Assembly: GCF_042687825.1 (NCBI RefSeq) | Contig: NZ_JBHUQE010000012.1 | Coordinates: 1 to 64,000 of the forward strand | DNA length: 64,000 bases | From: Sedimentitalea sp042687825 | GTDB lineage: Bacteria; Pseudomonadota; Alphaproteobacteria; Rhodobacterales; Rhodobacteraceae | Reading direction: 5' to 3' | Shown here: piece after piece, positions 16,792 through 25,812 of the stretch | How positions within the stretch are numbered: the first letter of the stretch is position 1 | Layout: each line of letters opens with the position of its first letter | Notes under the pieces: model-generated | What the model was told of the DNA's origin: nothing | Databases searched by the model: none | Seen by the model: the letters and a program-made list of their open reading frames with translations, nothing else | Made by a program: the position numbers and the translations under genes

Positions 16792-17796
16792 TCAGACAGG
16801 ATCGGGGCCGACCCGGACCATGCGCTTGCCCCGGTTGTCCCCGGCCAGCAGCCCGATCAGTGCGGCGGGCGCGTTTTCCAGGCCCTCGACGATATCTTCG
16901 ACCACCGTGATCTGTCCGGTGCGCACCCAGTTCTGCAAAGCTCTGAGGGCGGTGGTGTCGCGGTCAGCGAAATCCATCACGATAAAGCCCTGCATGCGCA
17001 ACCGCTTGACGACCAAGAGCCCGGGCAGGTTGCGCGGTCCGCTGGCGTCTTCCGTGTCATACTGGCTGATCGCGCCGCAACAGACGACACGGCCACGGTT
17101 GTTCATCAGGGACAGGGCGGATTCCAGAATCCGGCCACCGACATTGTCGAAATACACATCGACGCCGTCGGGGCAGGCGGCACGCAGCGCCTTGAACATC
17201 CCCGGATCGCGATAGTCGATACAGGCGTCAAAGCCCAGATTTTGCACCACCCAGTCGCATTTCTCAGCCCCGCCCGCAATGCCGACGACGCGGCAACCCA
17301 GGGCTTTGCCAATCTGTCCGACATACCCTCCGACCGACCCGGCGGCGGCCGAAACCAGCAGGGTCTCGCCAGCGATCGCATTGCCGACATGGATCAGCCC
17401 GTGAAACGCCGTCTTTCCGGCGATCCCATAAACCGACATGAGGTTGGACAGCGGCCGGATATCCGGCAGTTTCTGCACCTTGTGCGCGGCGCGCGTGACA
17501 TAGTCGGCCCAGTCTGTTTCCGCGGCAACGATATCACCGGGTTTCAGGTGCTTGCTGTTGCTGTGCATCACCTCGCAGACCGCGTAGGTGGGCATGGCAT
17601 CGCCCGCCTGTACCGCGTCGCGATAGGTGGCCCCCTTCATCCAACTGCGATTGGCGGCGTCGATCGACATCAGGATGGTGCGCAACAGCACTTCGCCCGC
17701 CTCGGGAACCGGCATGTCGCTCTCTTGCAGAGCGAAATGGGTGGGCTTCAATTCCGCGGACGGCAGCTCGGCGACCAAGATCTGTCGGTTCTTCAT
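16792..17796 (-). CDS. NADP-dependent oxidoreductase of the zinc-free MDR family
   Basis: The 334-residue product resembles leukotriene B4 dehydrogenase/CurA-type reductases that reduce enone or enal double bonds with NADPH. It has the cofactor-binding stretch SAAAGSVGGYVGQIGKALGC and lacks the zinc-ligand cysteines of alcohol dehydrogenases. Other family marks are the LKPGDIVAAETDWADY region and VYFDNVGGRILESAL. ATG 17796 is preceded by GGGGAACAG and matches the family N-terminus, although the frame is open to 17868. It is co-directional with the MaoC gene and divergent from the SDR gene. Confidence 0.88.
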   Translation of the reverse strand: MKNRQILVAELPSAELKPTHFALQESDMPVPEAGEVLLRTILMSIDAANRSWMKGATYRDAVQAGDAMPTYAVCEVMHSNSKHLKPGDIVAAETDWADYVTRAAHKVQKLPDIRPLSNLMSVYGIAGKTAFHGLIHVGNAIAGETLLVSAAAGSVGGYVGQIGKALGCRVVGIAGGAEKCDWVVQNLGFDACIDYRDPGMFKALRAACPDGVDVYFDNVGGRILESALSLMNNRGRVVCCGAISQYDTEDASGPRNLPGLLVVKRLRMQGFIVMDFADRDTTALRALQNWVRTGQITVVEDIVEGLENAPAALIGLLAGDNRGKRMVRVGPDPV

Positions 17797-18008
17797 CGCT
17801 CTGTTCCCCCTGAACCGCGCCTGCGTTCCTGTCTGGGCCCGCTGCATTGCCGGACTCTTCCGCCGCACACCCCAGTTGTCAATCGAAATGCGAAATGCAA
17901 TCCTGATGCCAGACCCCGGCCCCGAACCGCGCGGGCGACGGGCCTATGCCCATAGCGGCCCCCGCACAATGTTCGATCATCATCGGACGGGGCAAATGGG
18001 GGCAGGAC

Positions 18009-18833
18009 ATGACACCAGAGACTTTGTTTTCGCTGCACGGCAAGACCGCGCTGGTGACTGGCGGCGCCACCGGCATCGGACGCATGGCCGCCGAGGCGCT
18101 GGTGAATGCCGGCGCCCGGGTGCTGATCGCCTCGCGCAAGGGGGCGGATTGCGCCGCCGTGGCCGACGCGTTGAACACAGCAAAGGTCGCGGGCAGCGCG
18201 GTTGGGTTTGCCGGCGACGTCGGCAGCGCCGCAGGCATCGATGCCTTGGTTGACGAGGTGAAAAACCGAACGCAATCCCTTGATATACTGATGAATAATG
18301 CCGGTGTTGCCTGGGGCGGACAATTGGGCGAATTCCCCTATGATGCCTGGGATCACGTGATGTCGGTTAATGTCGCGGGGCTGTTCGATCTGACGCAGAA
18401 ACTGCTGCCATTGCTTGAGGCTGCGGCCGATCCCGACGATCCGGCGCGTGTGGTCAATGTCGCCTCGGTAATGGGCGAGTTGCCCATGGGCGATGGCGCC
18501 TACAGCTATGCCGCTTCCAAGGCGGCGGTGATCCACCTGTCGCGGATCCTGGCCAAGGAACTGGCGCATCGCCATATCACCGTCAACGCACTGGCGCCCG
18601 GACCGTTCGTATCGCGCATGACCGCCTTTGCCACGGCGGACGAAGACAAACGCGCGCTGGTCGCGGGCGACGTACCGCTGGGCCGGGTCGGGCGCGAAGA
18701 GGATATCGCCGGCTGCATGCTGTTCCTCTGCGGGCGCGGCGGGGCCTATGTCACCGGTGCGGTGATCCCGGTCAGCGGCGGCATCAACGTGATGAGCGGC
18801 CACAACATCTTTGAAAAGGCGGTGCGGGGTTGA
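18009..18833 (+). CDS. Short-chain dehydrogenase/reductase
   Basis: The 274-residue classical SDR has the cofactor motif TGGATGIG at residues 18-25, the NNAGVAWGG motif and a catalytic Ser-Tyr-Lys set visible as SVMGELPMGDGAYSYAASK. It is probably an NAD(P)-dependent alcohol/ketone oxidoreductase acting on acyl-CoA or hydroxy-acid intermediates; the resemblance is to SDRs found with acyl-CoA dehydrogenases. ATG 18009 has AGGAC upstream. The kinase-like gene follows at a distance of 54 bp and probably belongs to the same transcript. Confidence 0.9.
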   Translation: MTPETLFSLHGKTALVTGGATGIGRMAAEALVNAGARVLIASRKGADCAAVADALNTAKVAGSAVGFAGDVGSAAGIDALVDEVKNRTQSLDILMNNAGVAWGGQLGEFPYDAWDHVMSVNVAGLFDLTQKLLPLLEAAADPDDPARVVNVASVMGELPMGDGAYSYAASKAAVIHLSRILAKELAHRHITVNALAPGPFVSRMTAFATADEDKRALVAGDVPLGRVGREEDIAGCMLFLCGRGGAYVTGAVIPVSGGINVMSGHNIFEKAVRG

Positions 18834-18860
18834 GCCGTGGCTGCGCCCACCGCCCCCGAA

Positions 18861-18888
18861 AGCAGGAAGCAGGAAGCAGGAAGCAGGA
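18861..18888 (+). repeat. Four perfect copies of a 7-bp repeat over a ribosome binding site
   Basis: AGCAGGA is repeated four times head to tail (18861-18867, 18868-18874, 18875-18881, 18882-18888). Each unit contains AGGA, and the final A is the first base of the kinase-like gene's ATG, so the repeats supply stacked Shine-Dalgarno-like elements with spacings that differ by 7 nt. Confidence 0.95.
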
Positions 18889-19916
18889 TGACCGACACCG
18901 CGCTTGATCTGGATCTGGAGGCGGTCGGCAGCTATCTGACCAAAAACCTGCCGGGATTCTCCGGCCCGCTGAGCGCGCGCAAGTTCGCGGGTGGCCAGTC
19001 CAACCCGACTTATCTGCTGGAAACCCCGGACCGGAATTATGTGCTGCGCCGCAAACCACCCGGAACGCTGCTGAAATCGGCGCATGCGGTGGACCGCGAG
19101 TATCGCGTGCAACGGGCCCTGGCCGACACGCCGGTGCCGGTGGCGGAAATGCATCTGCTGTGCCGGGATGACAGCGTGATCGGGTCGATGTTCTATGTCA
19201 TGTCGCATGTCGCCGGGCGCAATTTCCCGGTGCCGACCTTGCCCGAACTGGCCCGCGCCGAACGCGGTGCGGTGATCGACCAGATGAACCAGGTGCTGGC
19301 GACACTGCACAATGTCGATATCGAGGCGGCCGGATTGTCCGATTATGGACCCTCGGGCAGCTATTTCGAACGCCAGCTTGGGCGCTGGTCCAAACAGTAC
19401 CGGGCCTCGGAGACCGGGACGATCCACGACATGGACCGGCTGATGCGCGTCCTGGCCGAGCGCTTGCCGCCAGAGGACGGGCAGCGCACGCTGGTGCATG
19501 GCGATTACCGCATCGACAACATGATCTTTGCCGAAACCGGCCCCACCTGTCTGGCGGTGCTGGATTGGGAGTTGTCAACCATCGGCCACCCCTTTGCCGA
19601 TCTGGCTTCGGTCATCATGCAATGGCAGATGCCCTGTGGCCCCGAAGGCCGCGGGCTGGCCGGCATCGACCGGGACGCATTGGGGTTGCCCTCGGATCAG
19701 GCATTCATCGACAGCTATTGTGCGCGGCGCGGCTTGTCCGAAATCGAGAATTTCGGCTTTTACCTCGGGTTCAGCTTTTTCCGCATGGCGGCAATCCTGC
19801 AGGGCGTGCACAAGCGCGCGCTGGATGGCAATGCCAGCAACCCCGCGAAAGCCCGGCAACTGGGCGGCTATGTGCCGCTGTTTGCCGGCCACGGGCTGCG
19901 GGCGCTGACGGGTTAG
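18888..19916 (+). CDS. APH-like phosphotransferase (ACAD10/11- and LvaA-type kinase)
   Basis: The 342-residue kinase-fold protein has the catalytic loop HGDYRIDNMIF (His204-Gly205-Asp206) and metal-binding Asp226 in LDWELSTIG. The N-terminal FAGGQSNPTYLLET and YVLRRKPPGTLLKSAHAVDREY are typical of the kinase family fused to acyl-CoA dehydrogenase in ACAD10/ACAD11 and of LvaA. These phosphorylate 4-hydroxyacyl-CoA; antibiotic resistance is not implied. A GTG at 18837 in the same frame would give a longer protein running through the repeat tract, but ATG 18888 matches family N-termini. An ACAD10/11-type dehydrogenase is encoded 4 kb away. Confidence 0.87.
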   Translation: MTDTALDLDLEAVGSYLTKNLPGFSGPLSARKFAGGQSNPTYLLETPDRNYVLRRKPPGTLLKSAHAVDREYRVQRALADTPVPVAEMHLLCRDDSVIGSMFYVMSHVAGRNFPVPTLPELARAERGAVIDQMNQVLATLHNVDIEAAGLSDYGPSGSYFERQLGRWSKQYRASETGTIHDMDRLMRVLAERLPPEDGQRTLVHGDYRIDNMIFAETGPTCLAVLDWELSTIGHPFADLASVIMQWQMPCGPEGRGLAGIDRDALGLPSDQAFIDSYCARRGLSEIENFGFYLGFSFFRMAAILQGVHKRALDGNASNPAKARQLGGYVPLFAGHGLRALTG

Positions 19917-20020
19917 CCCGGCAACATGGGCATAGCGATGCCCCCGATTGCCCGGTTGTGGCCGTGCCGCGATTGCCGGATAACAGCGACAGGGGTTGCG
20001 CGCAGCAGAGGAAAAACAGC

Positions 20021-21262
20021 ATGAATACCGCAAATCCGCAGGATCAGGGCCTGGATCCGCAGCGTCTGACACGGATTGCCGACTGGATGCAGCGCTATGT
20101 CGCACAGCGCAAGTTTCCCGGTGCGTCCATCCTGATCGCGCGCGATGGTCACGAGGTCTATTTCAACGCCACCGGCCAGCGCGACGTCGAGGCCGGGTTG
20201 CGGTTTGAACGCGACACGGTCGCGCGGATCTATTCCATGACCAAACCCGTCACCTCGATCGCCGCGATGATGCTGGTGGAACGCGGCCTGTTCCACCTCG
20301 ATGCACCCGTGTCCGAGTTTCTGCCTGTGTTTTCCGACATGACGGCGCTGTGCGCCGATGCGACTCGCATCGATCAGGTCGAACCCTGCGCAACCCCGAC
20401 GATCCATCAACTGATGACCCACACCAGTGGGCTGAGCTATCCGTTCAACCCCGGCCTGTTGCCGGCCGAAATGGACCGGCTGGACCTGATCTTTGGCCCC
20501 GATCAGGGCCTGCTGGCGGACCGGGTCGATCAGGTGGCGGGCCTGCCTTTGGCCTTTCAGCCGGGCAGACGCTGGGAATATTCCGTGGGCATCGATATTC
20601 TGGGCCGGGTGATCGAGGTGGTCTCAGGCCAGAGCCTGGCGGATTTCCTGCACCAGAACATTCTCGACCCGCTGGGCATGCACCAGACCGGCTTTCGCGT
20701 GCCGCCCGGCACCGGCGATCGGTTCGCCACGCTCTATACGCCGCTCGAAGGCGGCGCGATGGCGCTGCAGGCGGCAAAGCCCGGCGTGCAGACCCTGCGG
20801 CCCACAGACCGGGCCGGCGGTTCGGCCTTTGAATCGGCGACGCTGTTTTCTGGCGGTGGCGGGCTGGTCGGTACCATCGACGACTATATGGCCTTTGCCG
20901 AGATGATGCGCCTGCGCGGCAAATGCGACGCCGGGCAACTGCTGGGGCCGCGCACCGTGGATTTCATGATGCGCAACCATCTGCGCGGCGAAATTGCCGC
21001 GATGGGTCCGCAAAGCTTTGCCGAACAGCCTATGGAGGGCATGGGGTTCGGGTTGGGCGGCGCGGTGGTGCTGGACCCGGCACGCGCCCGCTGGCCGGGC
21101 AGCGTCGGCGATTACAGCTGGGGCGGAATGGCCTCGACCTATTTCTGGATCGACCGGGAACATGACCTGTCGGTGGTGTTTTTCACACAACTGGCCCCGT
21201 CCAGCGCCTATCCGGCGCGGGCCGAACTAAAGGCGCTGGTGCAGGGCGCGATCCTGTCATGA
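20021..21262 (+). CDS. Serine hydrolase of the beta-lactamase (class C/CubicO) family
   Basis: The 413-residue product has the SxxK motif as SMTK (Ser72, Lys75), a YSV motif at the position of the class C YxN tyrosine, and the HTSGLSYPF and GGGGLVGTIDDY segments of esterase-like members. No signal peptide is visible, so it is probably a cytoplasmic esterase or amidase rather than a beta-lactamase. ATG 20021 follows AGAGGAAAAA. The last four bases overlap the start of the CoA-ligase gene, suggesting coupled translation and a joint metabolic role. Confidence 0.88.
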   Translation: MNTANPQDQGLDPQRLTRIADWMQRYVAQRKFPGASILIARDGHEVYFNATGQRDVEAGLRFERDTVARIYSMTKPVTSIAAMMLVERGLFHLDAPVSEFLPVFSDMTALCADATRIDQVEPCATPTIHQLMTHTSGLSYPFNPGLLPAEMDRLDLIFGPDQGLLADRVDQVAGLPLAFQPGRRWEYSVGIDILGRVIEVVSGQSLADFLHQNILDPLGMHQTGFRVPPGTGDRFATLYTPLEGGAMALQAAKPGVQTLRPTDRAGGSAFESATLFSGGGGLVGTIDDYMAFAEMMRLRGKCDAGQLLGPRTVDFMMRNHLRGEIAAMGPQSFAEQPMEGMGFGLGGAVVLDPARARWPGSVGDYSWGGMASTYFWIDREHDLSVVFFTQLAPSSAYPARAELKALVQGAILS

Positions 21263-23223
21263 GCGAGGAACGCCCGATCCTGTGGCGCCCGACACCGGCG
21301 CAGGCGGACGCGACCCGGATGGCGGATTTCCTGCGATGGCTGCAGCGCGAGCGCGGGATGTCCTTTGAGGATTACAATGATCTCTGGCACTGGAGTGTCA
21401 GCGATCTTGACGGGTTCTGGTCGGCGATCTGGACCTATTTCGACCTGCAGTCGGATACACCGTTTAGCGACGTTCTGGCGGACCGACAGATGCCCGGCGC
21501 CACCTGGTTTCCCGGCGCGCGCCTGAATTTCGCCCGCCAGATCCTGCGCCAGGCCGAGCACAGCCCGGATCGCACTGCGTTGATCATGCAATCCGAAACC
21601 TTTGGCGATACCGAACTGACATGGGCCGACCTGGCCGCGCAGGTTGCCAGCGTTGCCGCCCGGTTCCGGGCCATGGGACTGGGTCCGGGCGACCGGGTGG
21701 CGGCGATTCTGGGCAATACCGACACGGCGCTGATCGCGTGTCTGGCGACGGCCAGCATCGGTGCGATCTGGTCGCTCTGCGCACCCGAGATGGGGCAGGC
21801 GGCCATTCTGGACCGGTTTCGCCAGATCGAACCCAAACTGTTGATCGCCCAGAACGGGTATGTGCATGCGGGCAAGACCTATGACCGGCGTGCGGTTCTG
21901 GCCGAAATTACCCAGGCGCTGCCTTCGCTGGCCCATGTCGTCTGCCAGCCGGTCACGGGACCGGTACCCCACGGCGCCATCGCCTTTGATGATCTGACCG
22001 GGGCGCCCGCCACGCTGGAATTCGCCGCCATGCCATTCGATCATCCGCTGTGGATCGTCTATTCCTCGGGCACGACCGGCAATCCCAAACCCATCGTGCA
22101 TGGTCATGGCGGCATTCTACTGGAAGGCGTCAAACAATCGCTGCATCAGGATATCCGCGACACCGACCGATTTTGCTGGCTGACATCGTCCGGGTGGATC
22201 ATGTGGAACGTGCAGATGGTGGCGCTGGGGCAGGGCGCGACTCTGGCCCTGTATGACTGCGCGGTCAATCATCCCGACCTGATGGAACCCTGGCGGTTCG
22301 TCGCCCAGCACGGCATCACCAGTTTCGGCGCCGGCGCCGCCTATGTCACCGCCTGCATGAAGGCCGGGCTTCGCCCAGGCGAGGGGCTGAACCTCGATGC
22401 CCTGCGCGCAATCGGAACCACCGGCTCGCCGCTGACATCCGAAGGCTATGACTGGATCTATCAGGCGGTGAAACCCGATGTCTGGCTGGCGCCGTTTTCC
22501 GGCGGTACCGATTTCTGTGGCGCCTTTGTCGGCGGCAACCCGATGCTGCCGGTGCGCGCTGGCGAGATGCAATGCCGGTTCCTGGGAAACGCGGTCCAGG
22601 CCTTTGACGCGCAGGGGCAGGCGCTGACCGCCGGCACCGTCGGCGAACTGGTCTGCACCGAACCCCTGCCGTCGATGCCACTGTTTTTCTGGGGCGACGC
22701 GGATGGCAGCCGCCTGCAGGACAGCTATTTCGACATCTATCCCGGGGTCTGGCGGCATGGCGACTGGATCGAGATCACCCCGCAGGGTGGCGCAGTGATC
22801 TATGGCCGATCCGATGCCACGATAAACCGACACGGCCTGCGACTGGGCAGCGCCGAAATCTATCAGGCGGTCGAGGCGCTGGACGAGGTGCTGGATTCTC
22901 TGGTGGTCGACCTGGAATACCTTGGACGCGACAGTTTCATGGCGCTGTTTGTGGTTCTGGCGCCCGGGCAGACCCTGGATAAATCGCTGAACGCGCGCAT
23001 CCAATCGGCCATCCGCGAGGCGGTTTCGGCACGGTTCATTCCCAACGACATCGTGCAGATAGACGACATCCCGCGCACGATTTCCGGCAAAAAGCTGGAG
23101 GTCCCGGTGAAAAAACTGTTGTTGGGCGGCGAGGTGGACAAGGTGGTGAACCGCGATTCCATGGCAAATCCGGACAGTATTGATGTCTTTGCCGCATATG
23201 CCGCTGCTGGCAGGTTTGATTGA
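21259..23223 (+). CDS. Acetoacetyl-CoA synthetase-type CoA ligase
   Basis: The 654-residue adenylate-forming enzyme has an acetyl/acetoacetyl-CoA synthetase N-terminal region (LWRPTPAQADATRMADFL, FSDVLADRQMPGATWFPGARLN). It also has the AMP-binding motif YSSGTTGNPKPIVHGHGG and the C-terminal ISGKKLEVPVKKLLLG with the adenylation lysine. It activates acetoacetate or a related short oxo- or hydroxy-acid with ATP and CoA. It begins in the stop codon of the serine hydrolase gene. In lva-type clusters a ligase of this superfamily loads the hydroxyacid on CoA. Confidence 0.9.
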   Translation: MSEERPILWRPTPAQADATRMADFLRWLQRERGMSFEDYNDLWHWSVSDLDGFWSAIWTYFDLQSDTPFSDVLADRQMPGATWFPGARLNFARQILRQAEHSPDRTALIMQSETFGDTELTWADLAAQVASVAARFRAMGLGPGDRVAAILGNTDTALIACLATASIGAIWSLCAPEMGQAAILDRFRQIEPKLLIAQNGYVHAGKTYDRRAVLAEITQALPSLAHVVCQPVTGPVPHGAIAFDDLTGAPATLEFAAMPFDHPLWIVYSSGTTGNPKPIVHGHGGILLEGVKQSLHQDIRDTDRFCWLTSSGWIMWNVQMVALGQGATLALYDCAVNHPDLMEPWRFVAQHGITSFGAGAAYVTACMKAGLRPGEGLNLDALRAIGTTGSPLTSEGYDWIYQAVKPDVWLAPFSGGTDFCGAFVGGNPMLPVRAGEMQCRFLGNAVQAFDAQGQALTAGTVGELVCTEPLPSMPLFFWGDADGSRLQDSYFDIYPGVWRHGDWIEITPQGGAVIYGRSDATINRHGLRLGSAEIYQAVEALDEVLDSLVVDLEYLGRDSFMALFVVLAPGQTLDKSLNARIQSAIREAVSARFIPNDIVQIDDIPRTISGKKLEVPVKKLLLGGEVDKVVNRDSMANPDSIDVFAAYAAAGRFD

Positions 23224-23244
23224 CACAGTAAAAAGGCGCCGCAA

Positions 23245-24129
23245 ATGGTCGAAGTTGCACGGGAATTACTGGAGCTCCTGGATGTCGAGCCACTGGAAGT
23301 CGATCTGTTTCGCGGCATCGGTTCAGGCGGCGAGACCACTATGCGCATCTTTGGCGGTCAGGTAATCGCCCAGGCGCTGGCAGCCGCCTACAGGACGGTG
23401 CCGGACCGGTTGTGCCATTCGCTGCACGCCTATTTCATCCGCCCCGGAGATCCGGGCATTCCGGTGATCTATTCAGTGGACCGGGCCCGCGATGGCGGCA
23501 GTTTCATCACCCGGCGGGTGGTCGCCATTCAGCACGGCCGGCAGATTCTGAACATGTCGGCTTCGTTTCATGTCGCCGAAGAGGGTTGGAGCCACCAGCA
23601 TCCGATGCCCAAGGTGCCCGGCCCCGAAGGCCTGCCCAATCGCGCCGCGCTACGCGACAAATTCGTCGATCGCATCCCGGAGACGCTGCGCGCCGATTTT
23701 CTGCGTCCGCGCCCGATCGAAATCCGCGAGGTTGCGCCGCGCGACCTGATCGACCCGGAGCCGACCGGCGATGCCAACCAGTTGTGGTTCCGCATGGAGC
23801 ACGCCGCCGGAGTCAGCCCGCAGATGCAGCATATTCTGATGGCTTATGCCTCGGACATGAACCTGCTGGGATCGTCGCTGCGCCCGCATGGTCTGACCTG
23901 GTTCAAACCGCAGGTGATGAGCGCCAGTCTGGATCACGCCATGTGGTTTCATGCCCCGATCCGGTTTCAGGACTGGCATCTCTATTCGATGGATGCGCCG
24001 TTTACCGGTGGTGGTCGCGGGTTCAACCGGGGCGCGATATACCATGCCGATGGCACGCTGGTTGCTAGCGTCGCACAAGAAGGTCTGTTGCGTCCGTTGC
24101 GCAAAAAGACTCCTCCAGACACAACCTAG
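23245..24129 (+). CDS. tesB: Acyl-CoA thioesterase II
   Basis: The 294-residue double hot-dog thioesterase hydrolyses medium and long acyl-CoA. Family marks are FRGIGSGGETTMRIFGGQVIAQAL near the start, HSLHAYFIRPGDP, and SLDHAMWFHAPIRFQDWHLY near the C-terminus, which contain the catalytic region. Length is normal. It is the last rightward gene of the acyl-CoA block, 21 bp after the ligase, and converges on the acyl-CoA dehydrogenase gene. Confidence 0.94.
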   Translation: MVEVARELLELLDVEPLEVDLFRGIGSGGETTMRIFGGQVIAQALAAAYRTVPDRLCHSLHAYFIRPGDPGIPVIYSVDRARDGGSFITRRVVAIQHGRQILNMSASFHVAEEGWSHQHPMPKVPGPEGLPNRAALRDKFVDRIPETLRADFLRPRPIEIREVAPRDLIDPEPTGDANQLWFRMEHAAGVSPQMQHILMAYASDMNLLGSSLRPHGLTWFKPQVMSASLDHAMWFHAPIRFQDWHLYSMDAPFTGGGRGFNRGAIYHADGTLVASVAQEGLLRPLRKKTPPDTT

Positions 24130-24236
24130 GCCGGCGGACCGGCGGCGACCAAACCGGCGGTTCAGCGCGCGCGTGCACGCCCGCCAGCGGCCGTGATCGC
24201 CGGCTGTCCTGAAACGGGGCAGGGCTGCGCCCCAGG

Positions 24237-25499
24237 TCAGCGGTTGTCACGCGCCTGAAATCCCTGAACTTCGGCGCGGGCGACCACATGATGATGCACC
24301 TCGTCCGGGCCATCCGCAAACCGCAGGGTGCGCTGGCCGATATACATCTCGGCCAGTGGAAACCACTGCGAAATCCCGGCCGCCCCATGCACCTGTATCG
24401 CCTGGTCGATGATCTGGCAGACGCGCTCGGGCACCATCGCCTTGACCGCCGAGACCCAGATCCGCGCCTCTTTGTTGCCCAGGACATCCATCGCGCGAGC
24501 GGCTTTCAGAACCATCATGCGCATCGCCTCGATGTCGATGCGGGCGCGGGAAATGGTCTCCATGTTCTTGCCCAGATCGACGATGCGCTTGCCAAAGGCC
24601 TTGCGGTTGATCGCCCGGTCCAGCATCAGTTCCAGGGCCTTGTCGGCGGCCCCGATCGAGCGCATGCAATGATGGATGCGCCCGGGTCCCAGACGCAACT
24701 GGCTGATTTCAAATCCGCGACCTTCACCCAGCAGGATGTTTTCCCTGGGAACGCGCACGTTTTCCAACCGGATGTGCATATGCCCATGGGGCGCGTCGTC
24801 CTGACCAAAGACATGCATCGGGCCGACAATCGTGACGCCGGGGGCGTCCATGGGCACCAGTATCTGCGACTGTTGCCGGAACGGTTCCGCCTCTGGAGAG
24901 GTTTTGACCATTGTTATCATAATCTTACAACGTGGATCTCCAGCGCCGGAAATATAGAATTTCTCGCCGTTGATCACCCAGTCGTCACCATCCAGAACCG
25001 CGCTGGTTGCAATGTTCTTGGCATCGGAACTGGCGACATCGGGTTCTGTCATGGCATAGGCGGATCGAATTTCGCCGTTCAGCAGCGGCTGCAGCCATTG
25101 CCGTTTCTGGGCTTCGGTTCCGACGCGTTCCAGAACCTCCATGTTGCCGGTATCGGGCGCCGAACAGTTCAGCGTTTCCGAGGCCAGCGGATTTTTTCCG
25201 AGTTCGGCGGCGATATAGGCATAGTCGAGATTCGACAGGCCGTGGCCGGTCTCTGCATTGGGCAGGAAAAAGTTCCACAACCCGTTGGCCCGCGCCTTGG
25301 CCTTGGCCGTTTCCAGCAACTCCAACTGTCCGGGCGCATAAGACCAGCGATCGGTGCGTTCCTGTCCCAGGCGATGGAACTCTTCGGTGATCGGATCCAC
25401 GTTTTCACGCATGTGACGGATGACGGCGTCCAGCAGCGGACGCGCGCCATCGGACATGGCAAGGTTGTTCAGTTCGGGCGGACAATGAGCCATCGACAT
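24237..25499 (-). CDS. ACAD10/11-type acyl-CoA dehydrogenase
   Basis: The 420-residue flavoprotein has the acyl-CoA dehydrogenase segments YAMTEPDVASSDA and GEKFYISGAGDP. The sequence LGPGRIHHCMRSIGAADKAL is diagnostic for the ACAD10/ACAD11 branch rather than for standard beta-oxidation enzymes. Eukaryotic members carry an APH-like kinase on the same chain and remove phosphate from 4-phosphoacyl-CoA; here the kinase is a separate gene at 18888-19916. The frame is open to 25598, but ATG 25499 has AGAGGA eight bases upstream. It faces tesB tail to tail. Confidence 0.9.
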   Translation of the reverse strand: MSMAHCPPELNNLAMSDGARPLLDAVIRHMRENVDPITEEFHRLGQERTDRWSYAPGQLELLETAKAKARANGLWNFFLPNAETGHGLSNLDYAYIAAELGKNPLASETLNCSAPDTGNMEVLERVGTEAQKRQWLQPLLNGEIRSAYAMTEPDVASSDAKNIATSAVLDGDDWVINGEKFYISGAGDPRCKIMITMVKTSPEAEPFRQQSQILVPMDAPGVTIVGPMHVFGQDDAPHGHMHIRLENVRVPRENILLGEGRGFEISQLRLGPGRIHHCMRSIGAADKALELMLDRAINRKAFGKRIVDLGKNMETISRARIDIEAMRMMVLKAARAMDVLGNKEARIWVSAVKAMVPERVCQIIDQAIQVHGAAGISQWFPLAEMYIGQRTLRFADGPDEVHHHVVARAEVQGFQARDNR

Positions 25500-25812
25500 G
25501 ACAGGGATCCTCTGCGCTGGGCGTTTGCGGAGACAGTCCGATCCTTCCGTCCCACGCGAACCACGGGATCCCAATGACATTGTGGCCGCAAGCCGCAATT
25601 TGCTTTGCCCGGATGCTAAACTGGTTCACAAGGCCTGCCAATGGCGGGATTACCGATCATATTTGTTACCATAATACCGATTACGCGATATTCGGAGCCC
25701 GCACGTGCATTGTGTCGGTTCACACACGAACTGAGGCCCGGTTGATTGGAACTTAAGTCCAGCGAACTCGGCCTGAGACGCCATGTTTGTCCCGCACAGG
25801 TGACACACACTG
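25500..25812. other. Gene-free interval, possible left boundary of an acquired segment
   Basis: No gene is seen. Base composition shifts to AT-richer around 25640-25700 compared with the flanking acyl-CoA genes. The interval separates the dehydrogenase promoter region from the 3' end of the MocR-type gene. No clear inverted repeats or direct repeats marking an insertion were found. Confidence 0.4.

Noticed and set aside
18861..18888. The tandem heptamers as a possible CRISPR or minisatellite array.
   Set aside because: Units are only 7 bp with no spacers and the tract is 28 bp long; no CRISPR array or cas gene is present in the window.
18888..19916. Antibiotic resistance (aminoglycoside phosphotransferase).
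   Set aside because: The fold is shared, but the N-terminal motif and acyl-CoA context match the ACAD10/11 and LvaA kinase branch.
20021..21262. Secreted beta-lactamase.
   Set aside because: There is no signal peptide, and the motif set fits the CubicO/esterase branch within a metabolic operon.
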